Shown piece after piece: positions 51,601 through 64,000 of a stretch of DNA of 64,000 nt (position 1 is the first letter of the stretch; every line of letters starts with the position of its first letter). Made by a program: the position numbers and the translations under genes. The notes under the pieces were generated by a model, which saw only the letters and a list, made by a program, of their open reading frames with translations, was not told the DNA's origin and ran no database searches. Origin of the DNA: Strigops habroptila (Eukaryota > Chordata > Aves > Psittaciformes > Psittacidae); the NCBI RefSeq assembly GCF_004027225.2, contig NC_044296.2, positions 3,888,796 to 3,952,795 of the forward strand. The letters are read 5' to 3'.

Positions 51601-54600
51601 AAAATTTTTAATTACATTAACTGCAAGTATCTTAAGCCTTTGATAGCATAAACACTTTGTAACAAAGCCAGAGATCTCTAAGTCATCTTTAAGTCCATGG
51701 CATGTAACTTTGTAGATTCTACAGACTAAAGAAGAAAACTAATTTAGTGGTGTTAAAGCCATCATAATGCAATTCATTGCATCCTAAGTCACAGATTTTT
51801 ACAATACATAAAAAGTAAAGTCAAAGGAAGCTATTCCTGAACCTGAATTCTCATATGCAATAAACTCAAAGATTCATGAATGAAGAAACAGGGCTTGGAG
51901 CAACCTGCTCTAGTGGAAGGTGTCCCTGCCTGGGGCAGGGGCTTGGAACTGGATGAGCTTTAAGGTCCCTTCCAATCCAAACCAATCCAGGATTCTAAGA
52001 AACCAGAAGGAGCAGCTAAACATCTATAAAGATAGTGTAGATGTAAGGGCTATAGTGAGACAACCATGGTAACAAGAAGCTCCCCTTATCTTACATATAG
52101 CAGGAAAGCTCATTTTCCAAGCTCAGGAAAATGACATCAGATACCTTGGTGATGGAGTGTCTAACCTGGAAAGTACTTTGCTAACAAATTTCTGTTTAAT
52201 AATAAAAGGAGAAGAATATGTAGTTTGAGATTGATGGCATGTTTTTAAAGGGAGCAACCCCTGTAGATACTGTGTTGAGGTGTCACTGTTATACATACCT
52301 ATGGTGCAGGCTACAAAATACACTCTGGATGACTGCACCTGAATATCAAATCTATGGCAATAGGCGACCAGTAAGCCTGGGAAAGGAAAGAACAATTACA
52401 ACATGCTTTCAACCCGTTCATGCATTAAGATACACAAAGCCATCAAATTATTGAGGAACTTCTAAGATTTCCCCCCCCCCCCCAAGCCTGACGTGGGCAC
52501 CCCAGTGTTTAAGTATTATGAGAGCACCATGCAGGAGGCTGCACAGCCTCTAGAACAGCCCAGTATAACAGAAGCACTCTAATAATCAAATTAAGATCTA
52601 CAAATACACAGATCCTAAATAAAAAACATCATCCCATTCCTAATAAACAGTTGTAAAAATAGTGTTCACAACACAAATAAGATTAAGTTCATCCCTTCCA
52701 GCTCCTAGTAAAGACAGTAGAAATTTATGGTTAATGTCTATGCCTATTACAGGTTAGAGGGGACAAAACCAGGGATGACACAGTTCCTGTTTCCCAAAAA
52801 ATACAAAAAAATAAATAAATAATTTCACAGAAAGAATGTGAAAGCCAGAGGTGCAAACTTGTTTTCACCTGCAGTGATGCCAGGCATGCTTCTACATACT
52901 AGCTAAAGTCAAAGGTGAGAGGAGATGTGGTAGAAACTCTGGATGTTGAGTGACTAACAAAATGATGACACTTTGGGTGGTCAGATATGTGTGTACTCAA
53001 ATCATGGGCAAATAGACAAATCATTTCCTCTATCACCGTACTACTAAGTATGTTTTATACTATAAAATTAGTTGCTAAACCAACTCTGGAGATTTCTCTA
53101 CATTTCTTGACATCACTGCATGTGAAATTGAACCATAAGATTGATGTGCATTGAATTTCTTATGGAAAAAGGTGACTAGTGCAGCAGTCAAATCAAACTG
53201 CCCACCTGAAGCAGAAGTACAAAAGGTATAAACTAATATCACAGTGCAACAAGTAAAATTATTCACATGCTCACATGCTAAGCAAGAAATACCTGGAACT
53301 AAAATGTCTCCAAATCCTAGAAGAGAAAAAGGCCTGTCACACAGAGCCAAGGGTGAGGAGTTCAGGCGTGGAACCTTCAGGACCATTGGGAGCTTGGAAT
53401 GAGAGACACATGCCTTATGAAAAGCTGTTTCCTCTACATACTGACACCATCTACTAGCACTTGCTCCTGAGTAGTGAAACTGCAGACTTCAAAATAAAGC
53501 AAATGTCTCTATTTTCTTTTTTCTTTTTATTTTACATTATAGATTCTCTGATTTTTTTTTCTTAAAATATTTTATTAATGCTCCTGACAACAACTAACAC
53601 AATGTATCTAAGGTATGAGTAATGAAATACTTTCTAAAAACAAACCAAGAAGACCAAAGCTGTTGTGATGAACCACTAAAAGTCTGATTTGCCCCCTGTG
53701 TTTGGTACAGATTTCCAGAGAGGTCAGGAGTGCTTAGTCCCACATTAAATTCTTTTCAGATTGGCATCTCCATTTCAGCTTTGTGGTCTTTGAATTCTAT
53801 AGAGAAGTTGAAAGTGTAATAGCTGGAAATTAGCGCCATTCTTTCAGTCTACATGTAGTACCTTTTCATGAGTGGAAGAATCAGTCGGACCTGCAGCCAC
53901 CTCCACCATTATACTCTCCCCAGACTACAGGAAAAAAAGGGGGAAATTGTAAATCAGCACTATACTCAGCAGGTCTGGCATCATTTAAGAACACACTGTG
54001 AGCAGCAGGCACTAAAGAAGTGCATTACTTACCCTTGTTAGAAAAGGTGTGATAAATACAAAGAATACATCATACACAAAAAGAACCAGGAGGAGCAAGG
54101 TACAAGCCTGAAGGAAGAGACAAGATACTTGGTATTTACATCAGATGCAATAGTAAACAGCAAAGTAATAATTAGCAACTTAAGACTATTCAAGGCAAAA
54201 AGCTAACAAGGACTCAACCAAGTCAACGAGTTATTTTTCTTGATTCCTAAATATTTTAAATGGAAGAACTGGGTCTTGCATGCACCATAGAAAAGAAGGT
54301 AATTAAATTTGAGAACAAACCAAGCAAAAAAGCCCCCAACACCCAACAAAAAACAACCCCAAACAACAAGCCTCCCCCAAAACCTCTCACATACCACTTA
54401 TTGGTCTACATCTTAGTCATTACTTCACTCTTTTCCAAACCACACGTGAATGGAAGTGCATTTCCAAGCCAATGTACTCCATTATAAGCAACTCCTCTGT
54501 TGAACTATATACAGGCAAACATCCTCTTTCTACATTTGTTTAACTTTTATACCTTAAATGTAGGCAGGCGAATTGTTTTCAACATATAAAGACAGAAAGC

Positions 54601-57600
54601 AATTCCTAAAGCATCTTGCAGAACCCAGGCCCACCTAAAGAAAGAGAAGAGCAACATTTTTGCAGGAAGCAGTAGGAAAACCAGGCCAAGCCTTGTCCTC
54701 ACTAAGGACCTACTTGGACAAAAAACTATTAACATCCTTGTTGCCAGCATGGATTCACAAATGGGAAGTTATGCGTGATCAACCTGAATACCTTTGACAA
54801 TTAAATGAATGGTAGATGAGGGGAGAGCAGTGGGGATATTGTGTATCTAGGCTTTAGTAAGGCTTTCCACTGAGAATGTCCCATAAGGTCCTCATAGAGA
54901 CACTGATGAAGCACAGGCTGTATGAGCAGATAGTGAGGTGGAGTGAAAAGCAGCCAGACGAGCTCAGTGGGTACCAAAATATGAAGTACTGGGCTCCTTT
55001 GGCCTGAGTATGTGTGTACCCCTCCTTGTGTGCTGAGGGAAGCTTACACCTGGGCTGTTTCTTGATCGTGTTTTGCAGGTTAGGCATAGAAGTACCAATG
55101 CTCTTTGCTTTACTCTTGACTGTTAGAATCAAAGAGAAGTAGGATTTGAGATACAGAACATTAAAGTTTCCCTAAAATTGTCTAGATGCAGATGAGAGAT
55201 TATGCTACTGTGATCAACACCTGAGCACTTGCTGATAAACTTTTGTGCAGGAGACACTCAGGACCACTGCAGCTTTGAGGCAGAAAATGGACTTCCTAGT
55301 CCCAAATATCCCAGGTTGGAATAGCTCTATAGTACTTCTGTACTACTCAGTCTGACACTTATTTCTCTAAAAGGTGTTTGAGAGTTGATACTTCCTGGAT
55401 ATATGAGTTCAGTCAGTGAATGATCCACAGCCTTAACACAGAAAATGGGCCCCACAAAAGCAGTAACAGGCATTCAAGGCACAAGCAAGACAGCTTTGGT
55501 ACCATCAGCAGAAACACTAGCCAGCGTTTCAGTTCCAACAGAGAATCCCTGAGAGAGGGACCAAGATGATGAACATGTCATGTATGTTTGGGGAAACTGG
55601 AGCATCTGTGAGTGACATAAGGGGTTAAAAAAAGCCCCAAACCAACCCCCAACACCCTTCCCCCTTCAACCCCCCAAATTCTAACAAAAGTAGTAAGAAC
55701 ATGCTATAATTAGGTACTGGACATTGAGAATTATTTACTCATACCAGACAGTTGAGAGAAACTAAAGATCTGACAATCTTCACAGCTCTTATTCTCATGA
55801 AGAAGTTAGACAACTTGTGTCAAACTCTCCATGCCACTTCTGAAAAGCTGTCTTAAGCCAAAGAGATCAGAATATGGACTGAGACTCAGAGAAATTAAAG
55901 CTTAACAAGAGACAGTTGGCTGTAACTTAAACCAGCATGACAAAGATGAAGCACATAAGGAACAACTAAGAATTTCTGCCCAAGTCTCTAGTTTCTTTCT
56001 TATCACTCTACATCCTGGACAAGTTTAGGCTTCTATGGATGTCAGTTATCTATACTATAAAGCATCCTATAATTTCTAGCACAGATACTAAAGTATACAC
56101 TTACTGATCTTCATTTCTGAAGACTCCCCAGACTACACTGACAGAGATACAAAATACTGCCAGCAGCAACATCCGGACCTGTGGCCGCTTGTGGAAATAA
56201 GGCAAGTTGTTGTTTGGGATTCTGAAAATGAAACACACCAAAGCTGCAGTTGTCTACGTAGTTACCCTCCTCCTTTAGAAACATTTTGAAGTATGAAACC
56301 ACCTTGTAAATCCCACAGCTCCCCAACGTTATACAAAATTAATTCTGCCCATTAAAAATCCAGAAGTTGCCACATACCTGCACTTTCCCAAGGGGAATCT
56401 TCTTACAAAGGGTGACAGACAGCTGTAAAGACCAATTGAGGCAGCCAGGCAGAATATTCCTATGATAACATAGACTGGGAAAGAAAAAGTAGTAAGTTCA
56501 AGTAGGATAAGGTAAGACATGCTTTTTTACCATATCTTGACTGAATAAAGAACAGACAAATCAAAGAGCCTGACTGAGAAACAAGGCTTACATCTCACCA
56601 GCAAAACTTAAATTCAGATCCTTGAAATGATTGTTGATTAGATCTATGCTTTTTAAGGATCTAATTCTAGCTCATTTTACTCAGGTGTACTTGATACTTC
56701 AACAAATCAAGTGTTTCTCTTCTCATTATGAGTTTACATGAGCATTATAAGGCAACCTTTAAAATCACCCAGTAGCAAAATGAATTAATACAGATGAGAT
56801 GCATCTTTCATAACTTCCTCAGAAATGTGATGGAAGATCCAGTGCATTAAGCTCTCACGTGCTTTTGTCAATCAATTTAATAAGCAATCAGTAGAAACTT
56901 ATCATCTTTATAACAAAAAAAATTGATCCTGGATCCCATTACTTAACTTCAAATTGAACAATAATATAAAGACCAGTAGAGGTTTGAGAATACCTTTGAT
57001 AAAATAAGAGGTGGAAGATATTAAATCTTTATCTACTTAATAGGCTTTAATGTTTGAAAGAACCTCTGTGATAACCTAATTCAACCTCTCTGAGAGCAGG
57101 TATAGAAATCTACTCAGTGGGTTTTCTTACAAGGTTTTAAATCATATTGGGATGAAGAAACGTGCCAGAAGACAACTGTTTCTTAATGATTTTCATAGAA
57201 AAAACATTCTTGAAATGATGGCAGCCTTGTGATATTGAAGATGTATCAGTACAAATACAACTTTAAAAGTACCTAAGTGGTCATAGAAGAAATAAAGGAG
57301 GATCAGCATTGAGCAGCACATCACTACAAACACACAGATCATTATGGGAGTCACGTCAACTGTTTCATCATCGTGTTTCTCTGTGCCATCATCACGTTTG
57401 TGCTTCATGTACCGCCTGAAAGAGTAACACGACTATAATCAGTCCCTTCCTTCTGCAACAAAATGGAAAAGGGCACTGAATCTTCAGTGAGAACAACACG
57501 GGGTTGGAAAACATGACACGGCACCAATGCCTGCACTGACTTCCACTCAAGTCAGCGAAACTCCACATTTCACGTGGATGTATGAATATCAGATACAATG

Positions 57601-60600
57601 TGATGCAAAAACCAGTAAGCACTGCATTAGTTTATCAAAAGCACTATTTTTCATCCACTAAGAACTCAACAGAAACCTGAAATACTGCAGAAAAATTTGC
57701 TGACTTCAGAAGAAATCCTAAAGTCAGGTTGCATATATAAAGCAAATGTTAGAACTAAGTGTGGCACAGGTGACCTCCTCCCCCCAACCTCCACCTACTG
57801 GCAAAAAATAACCATAAAATTTCAATCCAAGATTCACAGCAAACACAGCATGTGTTACCCATCTCTCTTACCCTTTGTTTTGCATCACACCAGTAAAACC
57901 AGGTTTTATTCCCTTTTTTACAAAGGATTTTTATGCTGATTTTTTGCAAAAGCCCTAACAGGAAGCCTGGAACTATCCAATTCTCCTTCTGAGCTTTGCA
58001 AATGTTTGGCTTTTTGACATGGTAAAATACTAAAAAACTCTCCATGCAAATTATACTCTGATCATTTCATCCAGCAACAAAGCCAACCCAAGGCCTTTCA
58101 AACATCACATCAGCATGTGATGTCTAACCACTTTGGTTAGACAGAGAGTCTCCAAACCTCATTGCAGAGCTACCAAGTGATCTTAGATAAATACCACATA
58201 TTCTTTTTTCTGGGAAAGACACAGGAAAACTGACTTACTACAATCCAGGGACTCACTTTTTAACATCTCTGCTTCCTGCCCAGTAGCCTCCAATTGCAAC
58301 AGTCCCCACAGCCATGACAAATATAATCACCATGTTATAGTCCAGCACAGGCTCATTTGGTGCATACAGCGCCCCTCTCACATGGGTGCCAAAATTCTGC
58401 GGAGGTAAATACAAGTTATGAATCACTTCCAAAAAGCTACCTTAGTAAAGGTTCAGTTATTTAGTTTTCACTAAGCAACCTCAGAATGGGGTTTTATTAT
58501 AAATACTTAAGAGTAATCTATTTGCTCTACTATTAGTGATGTCCATTTCCAGCACCAGGCTCCATTTTATTCTGAAGGTGAGAAATAGCCTCCCATGAGA
58601 TGTGGTTTTTTTCAATATATATTTTCAACATAATAATACAATCTTCAGTATTACAGCTCTCTACGGATTCAAAGCTCTTAAGATGGACTTCAAAACCTGT
58701 TGAGTGACTCATTTAAATGAGATAATATAAACCAGAGAATTTAGTATCAAGTTTACCTTGCGAATATCTAACATATCATTATAGCTGAGCAGAGCCACAG
58801 GAATATCAATCTCTTCATATTGACTCCTGTTACCCCCAGGAGGAACCTGAAAGACAGATCAGTCCAGGTAAGAATATATTCATTTCTTCTACTGCTTCCA
58901 AAAGGTTAAAGTTGGAAATTGTGTTTCTGTTAATTTGGGAAATATTCCAGAAAGGAACATAATGACAGCAAAAACTCAAAGTAAAAATGTATGCCTGCTT
59001 CCACTAAAATATAACTCAATAAAGACTGTAACAGCAGCAACCAAACTTCAAGCAGTACCATTTGCATATCGGGTTTTATGACTGATGTGTGCACCTAGTA
59101 TTGACTAGAGTATTCAAAACCACCAATTTTACAAAATATGCAGTGGTGATGCTCCAGCTGAATCTAGAACACTGGATTCACTGTGATCTAGATCTCACTC
59201 AAGGCAGTAGTATGAGCCAATAAACCAACCTCCTTCTTTGATTCCAGTATTTCACATGACAAAAGGATAATTCTGAGCCCTTGACTTAAATGTTTCATGG
59301 GCTCTATGCAGCATTTCCTATTTAAATGAATACCTCCTCCTGCTTCATTCCTCATTCCTTCAGATGTATTATTTCCACACATAGCTGTGCAATGTATGTA
59401 CACACATAAACACACACATATATTATTTATTTTAAAGAGGAGCATCAAATACCAGCAATAAGCACTGAAGACAAGACAATATCTAACATCAGAGGAGTAT
59501 CAGCAATATAGAAAAGACAGAAGAAGCTTACCAGTCTCTCCTTACTAACAATCAGCAGCCCACGAGCTCCATTTATCTGAGCAAGCCTCACTTTCTCATA
59601 GAAGGTGCAATTCCCTCGCATCACCATGGGGATTTGATTATTAAATCCCCCATGAGGTACATCAGAAGAAGAACACAAAACAGATGCTGTCTGATTCTGC
59701 AGTTCCAAGAGTGACTGAAAATAAAGAAATTAGTTAAATGCATACATATAAAATTATAAAAGAAGTCAAGTGCAGAAACCACAGAGTTTCTAAAGGACAA
59801 TTTAGAACTTTCAAGTAATGGAGTAATAGAGCACCCTTGGAGAAACTCGAAAGCTAAAACCAGTGCTGCCTTCTCTATAACGTAGGGTCCTGACTTGCTT
59901 CAACTTACTGTACAGAATTCTGCTGGTAATAAAGTTTGGGTTAATGCACTTGCATTTGTTTTCTTCAGCACTGCCGCTGTTCTGATGCATGCATCCAGGA
60001 TGTAGGAGGAGTACAGCAAAGTGTAATTGCTAGGGCGGCACAGAGTTGCAGGCTGAGAGGATGTAGGCTATGAACAGCTAGAAACACAAACACAGGCTGG
60101 GGTAAAGTATAAAAGCATGGGCAACAAAAACAAGCTTCCATTTTGAAACCAATCATATCCAGTTAGCTGAGATTTTAGATCCTAAGCACCTGGATATCAG
60201 ATTCTAAGCTGCTTCTCACTGCTTATAGTTCAGCAACATTGCATGCATGCCCCAATTCTTAGTGCTGGCCATCCTCAGACCCAACATCATCTACTCTGGA
60301 ATGTTTACACAGAATCAGTCCAAAGACACTTCAAGGTTTTAGAAATAACACCAACACAAACTGTTCCTCACAAAACCCAAGCAACAACAAGCACCTTTGC
60401 CCAGTTCTATTTGCAAGTCACCTGGAAAATGCAAATATCTACCAAATAACTGATTCTTGGTGTGTCTTGTGCTAACAGAAGCAGGTCACAGCCTCACTCT
60501 TGTTAAGAGTTGAGCTGTTAAGTTTGAGAAGTGCCAGGGTAGAGTTTGAACCTGAAAAGCTGACCCATGTAACACTTCGTATCAGAAATCCACAGGTACA

Positions 60601-62170
60601 TCATACAATACCAAATACCTGTATAACTGACTCTACTGATTTAAGAGTCAAGCTGTCACAGTAGCTCCAAGCTTCCAAACTGCTGTTGCCAACCTGGATC
60701 CTCCTTTAGAAACAGTAAAACATCTCTACATGCACCTGGTTGTCCAGGTTTCAGGAAAGCTTATCAGCCCTATCACAACACAAATGCAGAGTGAGCTCAG
60801 GTTGGTGCCTTGCACCACCTCAGTTAATAAACTGAACTGCTGAAGTACTAGAGGGAAGGAGGAGGGAGAATGTGGAAGAAGGGAAAGGCAGAGGGAGAGC
60901 TGAGGAAGGAAACAGGGATAGGCAAGGGATATAGCATAGGAAACCCAAGTGCTCTGTGGAAGGTAGATCAGAACCTGTTGAGTGCTTCAGTTTCAGTTCA
61001 ATGCAAGCTCTTCTAGACTGTATTAGCTCCTGCAGAGCTACTGAAATATGTCACCAGTGACTTTTATGAGACTGGTTGAAACAAGATGTCTACATTATAG
61101 TCCCCAGCCCCCACAAATCCTGCAGTCTACAATGCCAGACACTCTGTGGAAGCCTGCCTGGATCCAGCCAATGGAGACCTGAAGTCTCTCAAACCAGCTT
61201 CATGCACTCCTGCATCCTCACTGCTGCTGTTGGAGCAAAGGGATACACTGTGCACATGGGCTGACTTCACCTTACACAGCGTCACATCAAGTGCAGAATT
61301 TATTAGCTGGGTCTACACAAGACAAAGGCAGCATCAGCATCTGAGCTATCTATGTATCTAGGGAGTAATCTAGATAACACACCACGGGTTATGAAGACTT
61401 GATTATACATTGATAAGAAACATTAATAATTCTGTGTAGCACTTAACTGACAGATTAAGAAATACAATGAATAAAACAGAGTATCAGGCAACCCCTCCAT
61501 ATCATCTCTCCTTTTAGGTGCTTATTCAATAGGTATTTGCTGATTTTATCATTCAGTGACAGTAACTTTTTCTCATGGAATAGAGTGAAGAATTGACTCA
61601 ACTGTCAGCTCATACAGCTTTGGATAAAGCAGAGAAAGCTTGATACAATTTGTGACTACTTACTCTTGCAGTGGACAAAACTATGAACCACTGAGAAAGC
61701 ACGAAAGGTCACAGTACAGTATAATAGCAAGGCCACGTGGCATCTCTTCATATCATACTGACATATAAAAACTCCTTTCCAACCCCAGGTAAGTGCCATT
61801 TTCATTTAATTGGTCACATTGCACAAAAGGAAGATTTTTTGTTTTGAACCAGAAATAGCTATTACCTTGGCATGCTGCCTGGAAAAGAATATTGCCATCA
61901 TAGCACTGCCTAGGGTGATCTCAACAGACAGAAATAAGTAGAGCAAACAAAGTAGTTGTTTCAAATTCTAATAGTTCAAGTTAGAAATTAGAAATTTCCC
62001 TGTAACAAAGGCATTTTTGACCAAGTTCTTCTGCTTGGCCAGGTACTTACAGCTTTACCCAGATCCTGTGGCAAATGGGCCCACTGAGAGTTGAAGAGGA
62101 TACAGTAGTCTTTTCCTTTGCTGCCCGGCATTTCTGAAAGGACATGTACCATCCCATACTCACAGTACAC
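48377..62170 (-). CDS. SPPL2B: Signal peptide peptidase-like 2B, lacking exon 1
   Basis: Intramembrane aspartyl protease of the GxGD family, acting in the endolysosomal system and at the plasma membrane on type II membrane protein stubs. TNF and BRI2 are known substrates of the family. Fourteen exons sum to 1,740 nt (579 aa plus stop) with exact phase throughout. Order: luminal protease-associated domain ([11 protein letters not shown] to the [14 protein letters not shown] motif), then nine predicted TM helices. Catalytic motifs are YD in VYDVFFVF and GFGD in [11 protein letters not shown], and the PAL motif is in [10 protein letters not shown]. The tail after TGSGFA is hydrophilic, rich in Gln and Glu, and unlike the human tail I recall. 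The signal-peptide exon is not in the window. SPPL2A is less likely given the sequence (QWAHLP, KHKRDDG) and the neighbouring TMPRSS9. Introns carry CR1 copies. Confidence 0.97.
49104..49115 (+). repeat. G12 homopolymer in an SPPL2B intron
   Basis: Uninterrupted run of 12 G. Confidence 0.8.
49645..49805 (-). CDS. SPPL2B: SPPL2B exon 14, PAL motif
   Basis: 161 nt, [20 protein letters not shown] then PALLYLVPC and FWTGSGFA. The PAL motif is needed for active-site conformation in the family. Confidence 0.95.
50420..50960 (+). repeat. CR1 in an SPPL2B intron, inverted partner of 44,988-45,515
   Basis: Body gaaagatactgaggtgctgg to caacctggttgattctatg, with a 5' flank (acaaactaaaatccagctgattt) shared in reverse with the 45.5 kb copy. 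Confidence 0.87.
51891..52002 (+). repeat. Short CR1 3' fragment in an SPPL2B intron
   Basis: gggcttggagcaacctgctc to accaatccaggattcta. Confidence 0.85.
52299..52376 (-). CDS. SPPL2B: SPPL2B exon 13
   Basis: 78 nt, [20 protein letters not shown] then FVACTI. Confidence 0.95.
52471..52483 (+). repeat. C13 homopolymer in an SPPL2B intron
   Basis: Uninterrupted run of 13 C. Confidence 0.8.
53293..53392 (-). CDS. SPPL2B: SPPL2B exon 12, catalytic GFGD motif
   Basis: 100 nt, [20 protein letters not shown] then [13 protein letters not shown]. The Asp of GFGD is the second catalytic residue. Confidence 0.96.
53862..53924 (-). CDS. SPPL2B: SPPL2B exon 11
   Basis: 63 nt, [20 protein letters not shown] then K, the loop between the two catalytic helices. 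Confidence 0.93.
54033..54107 (-). CDS. SPPL2B: SPPL2B exon 10, catalytic YD motif
   Basis: 75 nt, [18 protein letters not shown] to FLTR. The Asp of YD is the first catalytic aspartate. Confidence 0.95.
54553..54634 (-). CDS. SPPL2B: SPPL2B exon 9
   Basis: 82 nt, [20 protein letters not shown] then IRLPTFK, a signature stretch of SPP/SPPL proteins. Confidence 0.95.
54700..55140 (+). repeat. Fossil CR1 ORF2 (reverse transcriptase) fragment, antisense in an SPPL2B intron
   Basis: The plus strand carries the CR1 RT region: ggattcacaaatgggaagtt, then a decayed YLDFSKAF core (gtgtatctaggctttagtaa at 54,841) and ctcatagagacactgatgaa. It has stops and frame changes; an old LINE remnant from the coding part of CR1, unlike the 3'-end copies elsewhere in the window. 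Confidence 0.7.
55141..56104. other. SPPL2B intron, nothing recognised
   Basis: No repeat or RNA gene supported, apart from a C/A-rich low-complexity stretch near 55,621-55,680. Confidence 0.5.
56105..56221 (-). CDS. SPPL2B: SPPL2B exon 8
   Basis: 117 nt, [20 protein letters not shown] to [10 protein letters not shown]. Confidence 0.95.
56378..56474 (-). CDS. SPPL2B: SPPL2B exon 7
   Basis: 97 nt, [20 protein letters not shown] to PLGKCR. Confidence 0.95.
57273..57415 (-). CDS. SPPL2B: SPPL2B exon 6
   Basis: 143 nt, [17 protein letters not shown], then a TM helix ([20 protein letters not shown]). Confidence 0.95.
58257..58396 (-). CDS. SPPL2B: SPPL2B exon 5, first TM helix
   Basis: 140 nt, [20 protein letters not shown], then a hydrophobic helix ([20 protein letters not shown]) and GSRDVK. 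Confidence 0.95.
58757..58846 (-). CDS. SPPL2B: SPPL2B exon 4
   Basis: 90 nt, [20 protein letters not shown] to NDMLDIRK, end of the PA domain. Confidence 0.94.
59532..59714 (-). CDS. SPPL2B: SPPL2B exon 3, PA domain
   Basis: 183 nt, [16 protein letters not shown] to [13 protein letters not shown]. Has N-glycosylation sequons NQT and NCT. Confidence 0.95.
59715..62050. other. SPPL2B intron 2, nothing recognised
   Basis: 2.3 kb, AT-rich, with a purine-rich tract near 60,850-60,930. No exon or RNA gene supported. Confidence 0.5.
62051..62170 (-). CDS. SPPL2B: SPPL2B exon 2, start of PA domain
   Basis: 120 nt, phase 0, [13 protein letters not shown] to [11 protein letters not shown]. Confidence 0.94.
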
Positions 62171-64000
62171 CTGAAAACATAACAAAAGATTCACAACAAG
62201 AATTTTAGAGCACATGAAACAGGAGAAGTGATGGGTGCAACTTGCTGCTGACTGCCCTGCTTTGTATTTTAAAGAAAACCAAAAGATTCCACAGTTTCAG
62301 TATCTGTGCAGGGAGTATAGTGGAATTTGTTACTATTTCCATCATACTTCAAACAAGTGCAGATGCATTATGAAGATTCCATGTACACACCAACTAGTCT
62401 AAGAATCAAATGAAACCTCACTGGATGCCTATAAAAAAACAAAACACAAAAAACCCCAAAACAATCCCAAACAACACAGCTACAATGGTACATATAAGCA
62501 TATAAGCAGAGCAATAGTAGGAAACTGAACTACTGCAGAACAGATAAGAGACCTGCAGTCCTGATCCAGCTCTGGGGCAGCAGCACAAGAGGGACGTGGA
62601 GCTGCTGGAGCGAGGCCAGAGGCGGCCACGGAGCTGCTGCGAGGGCTGGAGCAGCTCTGCTCTGGAGCCAGGCTGAGAGAGCTGGGCTGGGGCAGCCTGG
62701 AGAAGAGAAGGCTCCTGAAGGGGAGACCTTAGAGCAGCTCCAGTGCCTAAAGGGGCTCCAGGAAACCTGGAGAGGGGCTTTGGACAAGGGGCTGTAGGGA
62801 CAGGCCAAGGGGAATGGCTTTAACCTGGCAGAGGGGAGATTGAGATGAGCTCTGAGGCAGAAGCTCTTCCCTGTGAGGGTGCTGAGGCGCTGGCACAGGG
62901 TGCCCAGAGAAGCTGTGGCTGCCCCATCCCTGGCAGTGTTCAAGGCCAGGTTGGACACAGGGGCTTGGAGCAACCTGCTCTAGTGGAAGGTGTCCCTGCC
63001 CGTGGCAGGGGGTTGGAACTAAAGGAGCTTTAAGGTCCCTTCCAATTCAAACCATTCTGTGATTCTATGAATATCTGACCTGGCTGTCACTAACTAATCA
63101 CATGTTTTGTTCCTGGTGGAATGCTGCCCATTCATCCCCAGCACACAGGATGAGGGGAGACCATCAGTTCACCAGCACCAGCAGGTTCAGATAACAAACA
63201 AAACAAAAAACCAACAAAGGAAACCAAACCCCCCCCCCTCCCATCTTATCCTTCTACCACTCACCTTCATGTTCCACTGCCCTCTACCCACAGACCCAAC
63301 TCCTCCCTTCCCCTTCATCCTTGTCTGTTGCTGTCCAGCACTCTTTAACAAAACCAAGTCACTGACTTAAGACATGTTTAATTGCTCTATTGTTCAGATT
63401 TAGTTTTCCTCAAACAAATCACTTTGTTTCATCAGAACTGATGAAACCTTATTCTGGAGAGAAACACAATGTAATATCCCTAACCACTGCTGCTCCCGAA
63501 TTAGACAGAAAGTTGTGATAGACTAATCTGTCAACATCTAGTTTAACATTCATAAACTAAACAGACTAATGAGTTGATAATTACACAGTTAAACTCTTAG
63601 AGATACATGTTACATGCAGAGAAACATTTGTCTCTCCAGGCAGCAGCTGAGAAACAAGATGCTAAAGATGACTGGAGGCAGCACCGAAGTTGTGTCTTGT
63701 TCAAAAATCCATTCAAAGAATCAATCATTCTAATTTCTCCCTCTTTATTTCAAACCCCACTACACAGAGGTTATCCTGCACCCCGAGAAGACACTTTTTG
63801 GAACACTGCAAAGAATTGTCCTTTAAACAGGAACAATCTCCACATTTTACTGACATTGTACTACAAGATACCAGTAAAGAAACATAATCCTAAAAGTATA
63901 CAGGAGGTAGAGATTTTTATATTTAGCTCTTTTGCATATAATTGGTCTTCAATAACTCATGCAGCAACTTTGTTCCTTTTTTCACATCATTAGTGTTCAT
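62171..64000 (-). other. SPPL2B: SPPL2B intron 1 (partial)
   Basis: Upstream of exon 2 to the window edge; no signal-peptide exon or CpG-rich promoter is visible, so exon 1 lies beyond 64,000. Contains the CR1 above and an A/C-rich low-complexity stretch at about 63,195-63,245. Confidence 0.7.
62560..63070 (+). repeat. CR1 in SPPL2B intron 1
   Basis: gggacgtggagctgctggag to aaccattctgtgattctatg. One of the longest and best preserved copies in the window; antisense to SPPL2B. Confidence 0.9.

Overview
The window is vertebrate nuclear DNA, almost certainly from a bird. It carries more than 20 CR1 LINE copies, compact multi-exon genes with GT-AG introns, and the gene order LMNB2 - TIMM13 - TMPRSS9 - SPPL2B. 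That order is the one known from human 19p13.3. In chicken I recall this block on a microchromosome (chromosome 28), but I cannot verify that here. No retroviral, CRISPR or prokaryotic features were seen.

Layout. (1) 1-10,790, + strand: the 3' half of LMNB2 (lamin B2), from the middle of the rod domain to the CAVM CaaX box, followed by a roughly 5 kb 3' UTR. (2) 10,925-17,690: two tandem 3.14 kb units, each with a complete TIMM13 gene, promoter and 3' flank, bounded by CR1 elements. The middle CR1 is a hybrid of the outer two, as expected from unequal CR1-CR1 recombination. The only differences I found between copies are three 1-bp length changes. One of them frameshifts the last TIMM13 exon in copy 1; copy 2 is intact (101 aa). 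(3) 17,773-32,371, - strand: TMPRSS9 (polyserase-1), 17 coding exons giving about 1,064 aa: cytoplasmic tail, TM anchor, SEA domain, trypsin-like protease 1, trypsin-like protease 2, LDLa module, and a Ser-to-Ala pseudoprotease 3. The single LDLa module lies before protease 3, and none was found before protease 1, where the human protein has its only one. (4) 32,372-46,190: non-coding DNA with CR1 fragments and a GC-rich stretch near 40.5-40.9 kb that could hold a TMPRSS9 5' exon. (5) 46,198-64,000, - strand: SPPL2B, 14 coding exons (579 aa) without the signal-peptide exon, which must lie beyond the right edge. It has a protease-associated domain, the catalytic YD and GFGD motifs, the PAL motif and a divergent hydrophilic tail.

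The four genes do not form one pathway: a nuclear lamina protein, a mitochondrial intermembrane-space chaperone, a membrane serine protease and an intramembrane aspartyl protease. The most notable points are the CR1-mediated TIMM13 duplication (real or assembly-made), the LDLa position in TMPRSS9, and a 360-bp intronic block copied between two TMPRSS9 introns with breakpoints in CR1 sequence.
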